From Poindextera sp035294785 (lineage in GTDB: Bacteria; Pseudomonadota; Alphaproteobacteria; Caulobacterales; Caulobacteraceae), in the NCBI GenBank assembly GCA_035294785.1, contig DATGKF010000055.1, forward strand, positions 7,915 through 71,914: a stretch of DNA of 64,000 nt, given 5' to 3'. The translations under genes and the position numbers were made by a program. Every line of letters starts with the position of its first letter. The first letter of the stretch is position 1. Shown here one piece after another: positions 51,039 through 59,738 of the stretch. Below the pieces are notes generated by a model that worked only from the letters and a program-made list of their open reading frames with translations, was not told where the DNA came from and made no database searches.

Positions 51039-53294
51039 TCAGAGCGCCGGCAGGAACGGCAACACCTTGTCCGGCGTGATCGGGTAGTCGCGCACGCGGG
51101 CGCCGCAGGCGTTGTAGACGGCATTGGCGACCGCCGCGCCGGCCCCGCAGATGCCCACCTCGCCGACGCCCTTGATGCCGAGAGGGTTCGCCTTGTCGTC
51201 CACTTCCGGCAGGAAATAGGCGTCGAGATTGACGATGTCGGCGTGCACGGGCGCGAGGTACGAGCCGAGGTCCTGGTTGATCAGGCTGCCGTAGCGCGGG
51301 TCGACGGCGTTCTGCTCGGTCAGCACCGAGCCCACGCCCCAGATCATGCCGCCCGTGATCTGGCTGCGCGCGGTCTTGGCGTTCAGGATCCGCCCGCAGG
51401 CGAAGGCGCCCAGCATGCGGCGCAGCCGCACCTCGCCGGTCACGGCGTTCACGCCCACCTCGGCGAAGTGAGCGCCATAGGCGTGCTGCGAGAAGGCGCG
51501 CGACTCCATGATCGGCATGGACTCGCCGACCACGTCGACCCCGGACGGCGCCCGCCGCGAGACCAGCGCGCCCAGCGTCTCCGACTTGTTCGAGGCGGTG
51601 ATCAGCCCGTCGCGGAAGTCGATCTCGTCCACCGCCGCCCCGAAGAGCGGCGAGGCGGGGTCGGCCGCGGCCATGGCCGCCAGCGTCTTGCGCATCTCCA
51701 TGCCGCCTTCGTAGACGGCCGAGCCGGCGCTGGCGGCGCCGAACTGGCCGCCGGAGCCCGGCGTCGGCGCAAAGCCGGAGTCGCCGATCTCGACCACCAC
51801 CTGCTCGAGCGGCACCCCCATCGTCTCGGCGGTGATCTGGGCGATGATCGTGTAGGAGCCGGTGCCGATGTCGGTCATGCCCTGGCGCACGATGACCTTG
51901 CCGTCGGCCTCGACGCGGATGCCGGCCTTGGCGGGCAGGAGGAAGTTGCCGCGGATGGCGGCGGCCATGCCCATCCCGACGAACCACTCGCCCTCGCGCG
52001 TTGCGGCCGGCTTGGGATTGCGCTTGCCCCAACCGAAACGCTTGGCGCCGTCGGTCATGCAGTCGACCAGCTGGCGGCAGGAGTGCGGCGCGCCCGTCTC
52101 CGGGTGGACGTCGGCTTCGTTGCGGATGCGCAGCTCGATGGGGTCGAGGCCGAGCCGGTTGGCGAGCTCGTCCATGGCGCATTCCAGGCTGAGCATGCCG
52201 GACGCCTCGCCCGGCGCGCGCATGGCCGAGGCCACGGCGATGTCGAGCTTGTGCAGGGTGTGGCCGGTCAGCCGGTTGGGCGCGGCGTAAAGGGCGCGGG
52301 AGAAGTTGGCCGCACGCTCGACGAACGGCGCCTCGCGCGCGCAGTGGGTCGCCGCTTCCAGTGCGAACGCGGTCAGCCGCCCGTCCGCCGTCGCGCCCAG
52401 ACGCACGCGCTGCACCGTGGCCGGCCGGTGGACGGTGGCGTTGAACATCTGGGTGCGGGTGAGCGCGATCTTCACCGGCTGGTCGATCTCGCGCGATGAC
52501 ATCGCCGCCAGTTCCAGGTCCTCGTAAGTCGATCCCTTGCCGCCGAATCCGCCGCCGATGTAGCGCGAGAGCAGGTGCACGTGGTCGCGCGGGATCTGCA
52601 GCGTTTCCGACAGGAGATGCTGGGGCGGCTTGATCATTTGCACCGAGGTGTGGACCGTCACCGTTCCGTCCTCCCACCAGGCGGTGGTGGCGCAGGGCTC
52701 CATCTGGCAGTGGTTCTCGATCGGCGTCGACCACGTCTCGTCGAGTTTGACCGGGGCGTCGGCGAAAGCGCGCTCGAAGTCGCCGATGGCCGAGGTCCCG
52801 TCGACCGGTTCGGCCTGGGCCGGGTCGAAAGCGAAGGCGGCCGGCGTCTCTTCGTAGGTGATCTTGATCAGCGAGGCGGCCGCGTCGGCATGCTCGAGCG
52901 TGTCGGCGCAGACGAAGGCGACCGGCTGGCCGAAGAACCGCACGTTCGGCTCGGCAAACACCGGCTTGGCGCCCGCCTGGCTGCCGACGTAGCTGCGCGC
53001 GCCACGCTCCGGCTGGTTCTCCGGCCGGCGCAGCGCGTGCCAGACGAGCTTGACGCCGGGCGCGGCCAAGGCGGCCGCGTCGTCGACAGCGGTCACCACG
53101 CCGCAGCCGATCTCGGCCCCGACCACCACGCCGTAGGCGGGCGGCGATGGCGTCTCGACCTCGTAGGCGTAGGGCGCCGTGCCGGTGACTTTGAGCGGGC
53201 CTTCGTAGCGGTCGACCGCCCGGCCGATGATGCCTTGGCGGTTCTGGCTGATCGGGTTCGGAGCGGCGTAGTCGTCCAGCGAAAGAGAAGGCAT
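51039..53294 (-). CDS. Xanthine dehydrogenase-family molybdopterin-binding subunit (large subunit)
   Basis: A 751-residue molybdenum hydroxylase large subunit, likely aldehyde or aromatic hydroxylase of the PaoC/YagR kind. YRYIGGGFGGKGSTYEDLELA-type glycine motif is present as SRYIGGGFGGKGST, followed by MRAPGEASGMLSLE, GMTDIGTGSYTI and the catalytic glutamate in GIKGVGEVGICGAGAA near the C-terminus. No signal peptide or Tat leader is seen on any of the three subunits, so a cytosolic enzyme is inferred. ATG shares a base with the stop of the FAD subunit. Accessory XdhC is not in the window. Confidence 0.9.
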   Translation of the reverse strand: MPSLSLDDYAAPNPISQNRQGIIGRAVDRYEGPLKVTGTAPYAYEVETPSPPAYGVVVGAEIGCGVVTAVDDAAALAAPGVKLVWHALRRPENQPERGARSYVGSQAGAKPVFAEPNVRFFGQPVAFVCADTLEHADAAASLIKITYEETPAAFAFDPAQAEPVDGTSAIGDFERAFADAPVKLDETWSTPIENHCQMEPCATTAWWEDGTVTVHTSVQMIKPPQHLLSETLQIPRDHVHLLSRYIGGGFGGKGSTYEDLELAAMSSREIDQPVKIALTRTQMFNATVHRPATVQRVRLGATADGRLTAFALEAATHCAREAPFVERAANFSRALYAAPNRLTGHTLHKLDIAVASAMRAPGEASGMLSLECAMDELANRLGLDPIELRIRNEADVHPETGAPHSCRQLVDCMTDGAKRFGWGKRNPKPAATREGEWFVGMGMAAAIRGNFLLPAKAGIRVEADGKVIVRQGMTDIGTGSYTIIAQITAETMGVPLEQVVVEIGDSGFAPTPGSGGQFGAASAGSAVYEGGMEMRKTLAAMAAADPASPLFGAAVDEIDFRDGLITASNKSETLGALVSRRAPSGVDVVGESMPIMESRAFSQHAYGAHFAEVGVNAVTGEVRLRRMLGAFACGRILNAKTARSQITGGMIWGVGSVLTEQNAVDPRYGSLINQDLGSYLAPVHADIVNLDAYFLPEVDDKANPLGIKGVGEVGICGAGAAVANAVYNACGARVRDYPITPDKVLPFLPAL

Positions 53295-54232
53295 CAGGCT
53301 TTTCCGTCCTGCAGCGCCGCCGTCATCAGGCGTTGGGTCAGCGCGATCTTGAAGGTGTTGTGGCCGGCGCTGGCCGCGCCGGCGAGTTCGGCGTCGGCGG
53401 CGGCGGCCGGCGCGGCGCCGGCCGCGAGCGCCGCTTCGGCCTTCGTCGCCCGCCAGGGCTTCAGCGCCACGCAGCCCAGCGCGATGCGGTCGCCGGCGAC
53501 GGCGACGGCGACCAGACCTGCGGCGTAGGAGGCGCGGTCGCGCACCTTGCGATAGGCCTGCCGGCCCTTCGGCGGCGGCGGGACGGCGACTCCCGTGACG
53601 AGTTCGCCCGGCTCGAGCGTCGTCTCGAGGTGCGGCGCGTCGCCGGGCAGCCGGTGCAGGTCGTCGATGGGGATCGCCCGCGTCGTCCCGTCCGGCCGCA
53701 CGGTCTCGACGCTCGCATCCAGCACGCTCAGCGCCACGGCGAGATCGGAGGGGTGGGTGGCGATGCAGGCCTCGCTCGCGCCGAGGATGGCGGCGAAGCG
53801 GTTCAGGCCGCCGATCGCCGCGCAGCCGGCGCCGGGCTGGCGTTTGTTGCAGGGCTTGGCGGCGTCGTAAAAGTAGGGACAGCGCGTGCGCTGAAGGAGG
53901 TTCCCCGCCGTGGTCGCCTTGTTGCGCAACTGCGGCGAGGCGCCGGAGAGCAGCGCCTCGGCCAGCACGGGATAGTCGCGGCGCACGCGAGCGTCCGCGG
54001 CGACCGCCGAGGCGGTGGCTAGCGCGCCGATGCGCAGGCCGTCGCCGTTTGCCTCGACGCCCGCCATCGGCAGGCGGCCGACGTCGATCACCCGCTCCGG
54101 CCGCTCGATCTCGAGCTTCATCAGGTCGAGCAGGTTGGTGCCGCCGGCAAGGAACCGGGCGGCCGGCGTCTCCGCCGCGGCCTTGGCGGCGCCGGCCGCG
54201 CTTGTCGCGCGCTCATAGCTGAACGGCCTCAT
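53294..54232 (-). CDS. Molybdenum hydroxylase FAD-binding subunit with an extra 4Fe-4S cysteine set
   Basis: A 312-residue FAD-binding domain (FLAGGTNLLDLMKL as FAD loop, ATTAGNLLQRTRCPYFY). Four cysteines, Cys118, Cys128, Cys137 and Cys156, occupy an insertion like the one that holds a 4Fe-4S cluster in PaoB and 4-hydroxybenzoyl-CoA reductase. ATG at 54232 overlaps the 2Fe-2S subunit stop by four bases. It passes electrons from the iron-sulfur subunit to a soluble acceptor. Longer frame to 54607 is antisense artefact. Confidence 0.88.
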   Translation of the reverse strand: MRPFSYERATSAAGAAKAAAETPAARFLAGGTNLLDLMKLEIERPERVIDVGRLPMAGVEANGDGLRIGALATASAVAADARVRRDYPVLAEALLSGASPQLRNKATTAGNLLQRTRCPYFYDAAKPCNKRQPGAGCAAIGGLNRFAAILGASEACIATHPSDLAVALSVLDASVETVRPDGTTRAIPIDDLHRLPGDAPHLETTLEPGELVTGVAVPPPPKGRQAYRKVRDRASYAAGLVAVAVAGDRIALGCVALKPWRATKAEAALAAGAAPAAAADAELAGAASAGHNTFKIALTQRLMTAALQDGKA

Positions 54233-54765
54233 GCGGCTGCTCCGGCGACGTCGCGGATGGCGTCCAGGATCTGCGGGTAGGCCGAACAGCGGCAGATGTT
54301 GCCGCTCATCCGCTCGCGAATCTCGGCGTCGGTCAGCGAGATCGCCGCGGTCAGGTCCTCGGTCGCCGCGCTGGGCCAGCCTCTTTCCGCTTCGTCCAGC
54401 AGCCCGGTCGCCGAGCAGATTTGGCCGGGCGTGCAATAGCCGCACTGGAAGGCGTCGCGATCGAGGAAAGCCCTTTGCAGCGCGCTCAGCCGATCGGCGG
54501 TCCCGATGCCTTCGATGGTGGTGACCGCGTCGCCGTCGTGCATGACGGCGAGCGAGAGGCAGGCGTTGATGCGCAGCCCGTTCACCAGCACGGTGCAGGC
54601 GCCGCACTGGCCATGGTCGCAGCCCTTCTTCGACCCTTTGAGGCCGAGGGTCTCACGCAGCGCATCGAGCAGGGTGGTGCGGACATCGAGGGTGAGCGCG
54701 CGCGGCTCGCCGTTGACGGTCAAGTTGACGGAGGCGGACGGCGCGTCCGCGGTATCCAAAGCCAT
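54229..54765 (-). CDS. Molybdenum hydroxylase 2Fe-2S subunit
   Basis: A 178-residue subunit with two 2Fe-2S clusters: Cys49, Cys54, Cys57 and Cys69 in the ferredoxin-like domain (KGCDHGQCGACTV), and Cys108, Cys111, Cys158 and Cys160 in the helical domain (FQCGYCTPGQ, ICRCSAY). ATG at 54765 is chosen; the in-frame start at 54822 would add a non-conserved leader. It is the first gene of the three-subunit operon, order 2Fe-2S, FAD, molybdenum, as in paoABC. Confidence 0.9.
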   Translation of the reverse strand: MALDTADAPSASVNLTVNGEPRALTLDVRTTLLDALRETLGLKGSKKGCDHGQCGACTVLVNGLRINACLSLAVMHDGDAVTTIEGIGTADRLSALQRAFLDRDAFQCGYCTPGQICSATGLLDEAERGWPSAATEDLTAAISLTDAEIRERMSGNICRCSAYPQILDAIRDVAGAAA

Positions 54766-54933
54766 CGGGATCGGGAATCTCTTGCTGGGCGGCCGCGAAC
54801 TTGGCGGCCCGCCTATCATCAAGCCTCCGCCCTTTCAGGACAAGCGCACGCGGGCGCGGTCGCAAGACAATTCGATTGCCCTCGCGCCCCGTCCGCTGTT
54901 CACTCGCGCCAACCTCAACCCCCGGAGAGATCA

Positions 54934-55044
54934 ATGCACCGCAGCTTCATGACCATCGAGTTGGGAAACCTTCGAAAGGACATGAGGCCTTATGCGAACG
55001 TTGAACTTGGGGATCCTGGCGCACGTCGACGCCGGAAAGACTAG
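54934..55044 (+). CDS. Short ORF overlapping the start of the TetM-like gene
   Basis: A 36-codon frame (ATG at 54934, stop 55042-55044) starts MHRSFMTIELGNLRKDMRPY. GGAGAG ends 4 bases before its ATG, better than the SD of the following gene. It overlaps the first 53 bases of the TetM-like CDS in another frame. It could be a leader peptide for coupled translation or attenuation, as known for tet(M), or simply chance. No homology is recognised. Confidence 0.35.
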   Translation: MHRSFMTIELGNLRKDMRPYANVELGDPGARRRRKD

Positions 55045-56938
55045 CCTCACCGAGCGCCTGCTCTACGCGGCCGGCGTCATCGAGACGATCGGCAGCGTCG
55101 ACGCCGGCTCGACCCTGACCGACAGCCTGGCGCTGGAGCGCCAGCGCGGCATCACCATCAAGTCGGCGGTCGCCTCGTTCGTCGTCGGCGACGTCGCGGT
55201 CAACCTGATCGACACGCCCGGCCACCCGGACTTCATCGCCGAGGTCGAGCGGGTGCTGAGCGTGCTCGACGGCGCGGTGCTGGTGATTTCGGCCGTCGAG
55301 GGCGTGCAGTCGCAGACGCGCATGCTGATGCGGGCGCTGCAGCGGCTTGGCGTGCCGACGCTCATCTTCGTCAACAAGATCGACCGGACCGGGGCGCGGG
55401 ACGCCGGCGTTCTGGCGGCCATCGCCGAGACGCTGACGCCGGCGGTCGTGGCGATGGGCGCGGCCCGCGATCTCGGCAGCCGGGACGCCAGCGTGACGCT
55501 GTTCGGCGAGGGCGACGCCGGCTTTCGCGCCGCGCTCAGCGAACGGCTGGCCGACAACGACGAAACGATCTTCGCCGCCTTTGTCGAGGGCAGGCGAGCG
55601 CTCCCTTACCGGCGGCTTCGCGCCGCGCTCGCGGCGCAGACAGGCAAGGCGCTCGTGCATCCGGTCTTCTTCGGCTCGGCCATCACCGGCGCCGGAACGG
55701 ACGCGCTGATCGCCGGCGTCAGTGAGCTGCTTCCGGCGAGCGAGGGCGATGCGGACGGCCCCGTCTCCGGCGCCGTCTTCAAGATCGAGCGCGGCGTGGG
55801 CGGGGAGAAGGTGGCGTTCGTCCGGATGTTTTCCGGAATGGTCAGCACGGGCGACCGCGTGGCCGTGCATGGGGCCGACCCGGCCAAGGTGACCGCGATC
55901 AGCGTCTTCGAGCGTGGCGGCGCCGCGTCTGCGCACGCCCTCGGCGCGGGGCGGATCGGCAAGCTCTGGGGTCTGCACGCCGCCCAGATCGGCGACGCGA
56001 TCGGCGCGCCCCGGGCGGACGCTCGGGCGCATCATTTCGCGCCCCCGTCGCTGGAGACCGTGATCGTTCCGCGCCACGCGGCCGACAAGGGAGCGCTGCA
56101 CACCGCGCTCGCCCACCTCGCCGAGCAGGATCCGCTGATCAATCTTCGCCAGGACGACATCCGCCAGGAGATGTTCGTCTCCCTCTACGGCGAGGTGCAG
56201 AAGGAGGTGATCGAGCAGACGCTGGCGGGCGACTTCGGGGTGGAGGTCGACTTCCGCGAAACGACCACGATCTGCATCGAGCGGGTCATCGGCACGGGCG
56301 CCGCCGTCGAATGGCCGCCGCGCCCCTTCATGGCGGCGGTTGGCCTTCGGATCGATCCGGCCCCGATCGGGACCGGCGTCAGCTTCAAGCTGGAGGTCGA
56401 GTATGGCGCGCTGCCGCTGACCTTCCACAAGGCGGTCGAGGAGGCCGTCTATGAGACCTTGATGCAGGGGCTGCACGGCTGGCGGGTCACCGACTGCACG
56501 GTCGCCATGACCCACGCCATCCGCTACCGCCACTTCGCGACCAGCACGCCGGCCGACCATCGCAACCTTACCCCGCTTGTCCTCATGAAAGCGCTGAAGC
56601 AGGCCGGAACCGAGGTCTGCGAGCCGATCCACCGCTTCCAGCTCACCGCCCCGGCCGAAGCGCTCGGCGCGATCCTGCCGGCGCTCGCCAAGCTCGGGGC
56701 CGGCGCGCCGACGCCTGTGGTGCGCGGCGGCGCGTGCGAACTCACCGGCGAGATCCGGGCGGCCCAAGTGCACCGGCTGCAGCTCGAGGTCCCCGGTCTG
56801 ACCGGCGGCCTCGGCGTGCTGGAGCAGGCGTTCGACCACTATCGGCCGGTGCGCGGCGCCGTTCCGAGCCGGCCCAGAACGGACCACAATCCGCTCGACC
56901 GGCGGGAGTATCTGCGGCACGTCTTGCGGCGCGTTTAG
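54992..56938 (+). CDS. TetM-family ribosomal protection protein (EF-G-like GTPase)
   Basis: A 648-residue translational GTPase near the length of TetM (639). G1 is AHVDAGKTSLTE, G2 RGITIKSA, G3 DTPGHPDF and G4 NKIDRTGARD. Domains II to V follow, including the domain IV tip region FATSTPADHRNLTP and CEPIHRFQLTAP. Such proteins chase tetracycline from the ribosome. The family has clinical-type members and many chromosomal, possibly non-resistance, ones in actinobacteria (OtrA type). Neighbours are unrelated, and base composition is like the rest of the window. Whether it protects against tetracycline must be tested. Confidence 0.85.
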   Translation: MRTLNLGILAHVDAGKTSLTERLLYAAGVIETIGSVDAGSTLTDSLALERQRGITIKSAVASFVVGDVAVNLIDTPGHPDFIAEVERVLSVLDGAVLVISAVEGVQSQTRMLMRALQRLGVPTLIFVNKIDRTGARDAGVLAAIAETLTPAVVAMGAARDLGSRDASVTLFGEGDAGFRAALSERLADNDETIFAAFVEGRRALPYRRLRAALAAQTGKALVHPVFFGSAITGAGTDALIAGVSELLPASEGDADGPVSGAVFKIERGVGGEKVAFVRMFSGMVSTGDRVAVHGADPAKVTAISVFERGGAASAHALGAGRIGKLWGLHAAQIGDAIGAPRADARAHHFAPPSLETVIVPRHAADKGALHTALAHLAEQDPLINLRQDDIRQEMFVSLYGEVQKEVIEQTLAGDFGVEVDFRETTTICIERVIGTGAAVEWPPRPFMAAVGLRIDPAPIGTGVSFKLEVEYGALPLTFHKAVEEAVYETLMQGLHGWRVTDCTVAMTHAIRYRHFATSTPADHRNLTPLVLMKALKQAGTEVCEPIHRFQLTAPAEALGAILPALAKLGAGAPTPVVRGGACELTGEIRAAQVHRLQLEVPGLTGGLGVLEQAFDHYRPVRGAVPSRPRTDHNPLDRREYLRHVLRRV

Positions 56939-56959
56939 GCAGGGCGGGAGAGCGGCCGC

Positions 56960-58246
56960 GTGGCGGAGCGAACGGGCGACGAAGCCGGCGCCTGGTCGGT
57001 GATCCGCGTGGCCAGCGGCAACTTCCTTGAGATGTACGATTTCCAGGTGTTCGGCTACTACGCCGCCGCCATCGGGGCGACCTTCTTCCCCAGCCGCGAT
57101 CCGTTCACCTCGCTGCTCGCCTCCTTCATGACCTTCGGCGCCGCGTTCCTGATGCGGCCGCTGGGGGCGATCATCCTGGGCGCCTACGCCGACAAGCACG
57201 GGCGGCGCGCCGGCCTTCTGGTCACGCTCAGCCTGATGTCGGTGGGCATTCTGACGCTGACGGTCATGCCCGGCTACGCCGCCATCGGTCTGATCGCGCC
57301 GCTGGCCGTGCTGGCCGGGCGGCTGCTGCAGGGCTTCTCGGCCGGCATGGAGCTGGGGGGCGTCTCGGTCTACCTGGCCGAGATCGCCCCGCCCGGGCGC
57401 AAGGGCTTCTACACGTCCTGGCAGTCGGCCAGCCAGCAGGTGGCCGTCGTGCTCTCGGCCGCCATCGGCATCGCGCTGGCGAGCCGCCTTTCCCCTGCGG
57501 CGATGACCGCCTGGGGCTGGCGTATTCCGCTCGGCGTCGGCTGCCTGATCGTGCCGGTGCTGCTCGTCCTGCGCCGTTCGCTGCCGGAGACCCGCGCGTT
57601 CGCCGAGCGCACGCTGCACCCGACCTGGGGCGAGATCTTCGCCGGCCTGGCGCGCCATTGGGGGCGCATCGCCGTCGGCGTCCTGATGACGACGCTGACC
57701 ACCGTCTCCTTCTACATGATCACCGTCTACACCCCCTCGTTCGGCACGCAGGTGCTGCGCCTGCCGGCGCTGCCCGTGTTCGCGGTCACCGCTGCGGTTG
57801 GCGTCTCTAACTTCATCTGGCTGCCGGTCATGGGGACGGTGTCCGACCGCATCGGCCGCAGGCCCGTGCTCATCACGATCAGCGCGCTGATGCTGATCGG
57901 CGCCTATCCGGCCATGCTCTGGCTGGTGCACGCGCCCTCGTTCGGGCGGCTGCTGGCGGTGGAGCTGTTCTTCTCGTTCGTGTTCGGCGCCTACAACGGC
58001 GCGCTCGTGGCCTACCTGACCGAGATCGTGCCGCAATCGTTGCGGGCGTCCGGCTTCTCGCTGGCCTTTTCGACCGCCACCGCGCTCTTCGGCGGCTTCA
58101 CGCCGGCGATCGCCACCTTGCTGGTGCACCAGACCGGCAACCGCGCCGCGCCCGGCCTCTGGCTCACCGCCGCGGCGGCCTTGAGCCTGATCGCCGTCCT
58201 CTTCGCCCGCTCGGCCCCGCCGGAGCCGGCCTGGCCGCGCCTCTAG
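56960..58246 (+). CDS. MHS-family proton symporter (citrate/tricarballylate type)
   Basis: A 428-residue 12-helix MFS protein, GTG at 56960. GNFLEMYDFQVFGYYAAAIG in helix 1, GAYADKHGRRAGL between helices 2 and 3, and GFSAGMELGGVSVYLAEIAPPGRKGFYTSWQS are typical of the metabolite:H+ symporter branch that takes up citrate, tricarballylate or similar acids. Helix 8-9 loop GTVSDRIGRRPVL repeats the MFS motif. Substrate specificity is inferred. It starts 21 bases after the TetM-like gene on the same strand. Confidence 0.85.
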   Translation: MAERTGDEAGAWSVIRVASGNFLEMYDFQVFGYYAAAIGATFFPSRDPFTSLLASFMTFGAAFLMRPLGAIILGAYADKHGRRAGLLVTLSLMSVGILTLTVMPGYAAIGLIAPLAVLAGRLLQGFSAGMELGGVSVYLAEIAPPGRKGFYTSWQSASQQVAVVLSAAIGIALASRLSPAAMTAWGWRIPLGVGCLIVPVLLVLRRSLPETRAFAERTLHPTWGEIFAGLARHWGRIAVGVLMTTLTTVSFYMITVYTPSFGTQVLRLPALPVFAVTAAVGVSNFIWLPVMGTVSDRIGRRPVLITISALMLIGAYPAMLWLVHAPSFGRLLAVELFFSFVFGAYNGALVAYLTEIVPQSLRASGFSLAFSTATALFGGFTPAIATLLVHQTGNRAAPGLWLTAAAALSLIAVLFARSAPPEPAWPRL

Positions 58247-58286
58247 GCGCCCGCCCGCCGCGTCAGGCGGGCGAATCCCCAACCCG

Positions 58287-58589
58287 TCAGCCAAGGCGCT
58301 CGGCCAGCGCCGCCATCTCTTTCAGGTACGCGGCCAGCGCCACTCGCCCCGCCGGCGTGACGCGGGCCTGGGTGCGCGGCTTTCGACCGACGAAGCCCTT
58401 CTCGATTCGGACGTAGCCGGCGCTTTCCAGCTGGATCAGTCCGGCCGACAGATTGCCCTGGGTCACCGCCAGCGCGGCCTTGAGCTCGGTGAAAGCGGCG
58501 ACATCGGCGTCGGCAAGATAAACCATGATGCCAAGGCGCAGCCGGCCGTGGATGATCGGGTCGATTGCTCCGGGACCGATGATCGCCAT
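58287..58589 (-). CDS. Winged-helix transcriptional regulator (ArsR/MarR-like small type)
   Basis: A 100-residue protein, almost entirely one winged-helix domain: GRLRLGIMVYL, then FTELKAALAVTQGNLSAGLIQLESAGYVRIEKGF with recognition helix QGNLSAGLIQLE and the wing GRKPRTQARVTPAGR. It matches the small HTH_27 type regulators that usually form a cassette with a membrane protein. It is the last gene of a leftward three-gene group with the two membrane proteins upstream, and a dyad operator lies before that group. Confidence 0.8.
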   Translation of the reverse strand: MAIIGPGAIDPIIHGRLRLGIMVYLADADVAAFTELKAALAVTQGNLSAGLIQLESAGYVRIEKGFVGRKPRTQARVTPAGRVALAAYLKEMAALAERLG

Positions 58590-58596
58590 CGGCGGC

Positions 58597-59211
58597 CTAG
58601 GCCGACCGCTCGGCTCTGAGAATGAGCCATCCAGGGACCGCCATAAGCAAGAGCAGTCCGGCCGAGAGCGCGAGCCATTCCCAAGCGCTCCCGATCAGCG
58701 CGCCGCAAGCGATTGCAGCGAGCCCGCTTCCCGCGCCGGCCAAGGCGTGGGACGCGCGCCGTTGAACGGCGAACGTCACGGCCCAACTCGCGCCGAGGAG
58801 AGTGAAGAGAACCACCGGAAAGATCCAGGCGGCAAGCAGCGGCAGCGAGAGCCGCCAGCCCGCCGCGGCCAGGCTGACAACCGCGCAGGCAAGCGCCAGG
58901 CCGAGGCCGGACCAGGCCGCTGAGAGGGCGCGCGAGCCTGGACCGATCGAGCGCTCCTTCAGACGCATCTGGATGATGCCCAGGGCGGGGAGAAACACCG
59001 CCGGACCATCGAGCCACAGCCAGCTTCGCCAGCTCTGCGGAACCGCGACCAGGCGGGAGTCGATCGCCCAGTACTGCAGCGCCACGACCGAGAAGACGAT
59101 GCCGATGGCGAGGAGCACCGCTCCCGTTCGGGCGCTTGCGCCGGCCGCGCCTTCGGCCAGGGCGCGCAGGAAGGCGACGTCATCCTTCAGTCGGCCAGCC
59201 TCGTTTGTCAT
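58597..59211 (-). CDS. Uncharacterised membrane protein
   Basis: A 204-residue protein with five to six predicted helices (about 30-46, 70-80, 95-117, 121-143, 155-172, 175-192) and a short cytosolic N-terminus with KDDVAFLRALAEG. No enzymatic motif is seen. Its stop lies 7 bases from the start of the winged-helix gene, so both are one transcription unit. Membrane protein and small regulator pairs of this type are frequent in proteobacteria; their function is unknown. Confidence 0.7.
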   Translation of the reverse strand: MTNEAGRLKDDVAFLRALAEGAAGASARTGAVLLAIGIVFSVVALQYWAIDSRLVAVPQSWRSWLWLDGPAVFLPALGIIQMRLKERSIGPGSRALSAAWSGLGLALACAVVSLAAAGWRLSLPLLAAWIFPVVLFTLLGASWAVTFAVQRRASHALAGAGSGLAAIACGALIGSAWEWLALSAGLLLLMAVPGWLILRAERSA

Positions 59212-59224
59212 GTCCGCTCCCCCT

Positions 59225-59641
59225 TTAGCTGCCGAAGAAGACGTCGTGGGTGATGCCGGAGAAGAAGAAGACGTTCGTGACTCCCGTGATCACCAGCGAG
59301 CCGAAGTAGAGCCCGCGCGTCCATTCGCGATGCTGTTTCACGTTCCCCTTCCGCGCCCCGTCCAGCGCGCGCCACACGGCGAACAACACGAACGCCGCCA
59401 GCAGGTGGATGGGACTCAGCCCAAAGAATGGGCTGTGCGGCGCTCTGCGATGGATGAAGAGCGAGATCAGCGCCGTCGTCACCATCAGGGCCAGGAAGGC
59501 TATTCCGACCCGCCGATGCGCGAGCGAACCTTTGCGGCTCAAGAAGATCACCCAGGCGCCGCTGACCAGCGCGGCGATCACGGTCGCCACATGCGCTTGG
59601 ACGGCAAGCGGGGCCTGCAGCAGTGGATTTAGCGTCATCAT
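59225..59641 (-). CDS. DUF2306 family membrane protein
   Basis: A 138-residue protein with four predicted helices. QAHVATVIAALVSGAWVIFL, GSLAHRRVGIAFL and REWTRGLYFGSLVITGVTNVFF match DUF2306, a family of four-helix proteins with conserved His (HAH, AHRR and QHREW), possibly metal- or haem-binding; function unknown. It is first in a leftward group with the membrane protein and regulator. The ATG at 59641 is followed by a second ATG, both possible. A dyad 20 bases upstream may be its operator. Confidence 0.72.
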   Translation of the reverse strand: MMTLNPLLQAPLAVQAHVATVIAALVSGAWVIFLSRKGSLAHRRVGIAFLALMVTTALISLFIHRRAPHSPFFGLSPIHLLAAFVLFAVWRALDGARKGNVKQHREWTRGLYFGSLVITGVTNVFFFSGITHDVFFGS

Positions 59642-59660
59642 AACCGCCCATCGCTAGACT

Positions 59661-59677
59661 AGTCCAAAATTTAGACT
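59661..59677. promoter_or_regulatory. Dyad operator candidate upstream of the DUF2306 gene
   Basis: AGTC-C-AAA-A-TTT-A-GACT: a 17-base dyad with one non-complementary pair, AT-rich in an otherwise GC-rich region. It is 20 bases before the leftward DUF2306 start. The winged-helix protein encoded in the same group could bind here and regulate itself. Inference from position. Confidence 0.45.
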
Positions 59678-59738
59678 CGATTGGATGGGTGAGGCAAGAT
59701 GCGGTTCCGGACTTTTGCGCGGGAGTGGTGCGGAGGGG

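Noticed and set aside
54934..58246. Recent transposon carrying the TetM-like gene
   Set aside because: No transposase, integrase or terminal repeat flanks it and its GC content matches the neighbours by eye.
54947..58294. 1115-codon open frame on the minus strand opposite the TetM-like and symporter genes
   Set aside because: Arginine/histidine/aspartate-rich low-complexity translation typical of antisense frames in high-GC DNA; the plus strand encodes two well-defined families across the whole stretch.
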